A stretch of 6,309 nt of DNA from Cellvibrionales bacterium (GTDB lineage Bacteria > Pseudomonadota > Gammaproteobacteria > Pseudomonadales > UBA7434). Below are positions 6,283 to 6,309 of this stretch, piece after piece. Numbering within the stretch: position 1 is the stretch's first letter; each line of letters starts with the position of its first letter. The DNA lies in NCBI GenBank assembly GCA_018668095.1, contig JABIQF010000086.1:1-6309 (forward strand). Direction: 5' to 3'. The notes beneath the pieces were generated by a model. It was not told the DNA's origin. It saw nothing but the letters and a program-made list of their open reading frames with translations, and searched no databases. The position numbers and the translations under genes were made by a program.

Positions 6283-6309
6283 AAGTTTGATCTCGAGATA
6301 ACCTATTCG

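Larger units (their letters stand above)
6099..6309. other. Intergenic region downstream of lipB without a convincing gene
   Basis: This 211-base stretch to the window edge is rich in T and A runs, unlike the coding sequence before it. It holds the weak terminator-like structure and the double-hairpin repeat. Open frames cross it on both strands (6077-6301 on + and 6067-6264 on -), but they overlap lipB, run through the palindromes and resemble no family I recognise. The octamer CGTCGGGG occurs twice, at 6135-6142 and 6208-6215. No promoter or ribosome binding site for a following gene is evident. Confidence 0.6.

Noticed and set aside
1..6309. A previously undescribed multi-gene system, CRISPR array, prophage or insertion sequence
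   Set aside because: All seven genes belong to a well-known conserved cluster with intact motifs. There are no spaced direct repeats, transposase or integrase genes, tRNA genes or attachment sites. Only the 3' repeat stands out.

Overview
The window is a conserved gammaproteobacterial chromosome segment devoted to building and remodelling the cell wall, followed by the start of the lipoate pathway. All recognised genes lie on the + strand in this order: the 3' end of mrdA (PBP2), rodA, a soluble MltB-type lytic transglycosylase, rlpA, dacA-type D,D-carboxypeptidase, ybeD (DUF493/UPF0250) and lipB. The same gene order (pbpA-rodA-sltB1-rlpA-dacC-ybeD-lipB) is known from Pseudomonas. The moderate base composition and the protein sequences suggest a non-enteric, possibly marine gammaproteobacterium of the Pseudomonas/Cellvibrio side. 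I cannot name the genus from the sequence alone.

Layout: bases 1-572 encode the C-terminal part of the PBP2 transpeptidase domain. Bases 654-1799 encode RodA, its glycosyltransferase partner in the elongasome. Bases 1871-2878 encode an exported lytic transglycosylase, and 2979-3881 a lipoprotein RlpA with a C-terminal SPOR domain. Bases 3892-5067 encode a PBP5/6-type carboxypeptidase with its C-terminal membrane-anchoring helix. Bases 5089-5388 encode YbeD, which overlaps lipB (5388-6098) by one base. No gene is broken or frameshifted, and every diagnostic active-site residue checked is present.

How they work together: RodA polymerises lipid II and PBP2 cross-links the strands during side-wall growth. 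The carboxypeptidase trims pentapeptides. The two lytic transglycosylases cut glycan, and RlpA is directed by SPOR to denuded septal glycan. LipB transfers octanoate from acyl-ACP to lipoyl domains and is the odd metabolic member, linked to the cluster only through ybeD.

Bases 6099-6309 contain no convincing gene. They are T/A-rich and hold a weak terminator-like structure, then two adjacent hairpins inside a longer inverted repeat. This looks like a dispersed intergenic repeat element and is the only part of the window not explained by housekeeping genes. I found no sign of a new defence, mobile or biosynthetic system.
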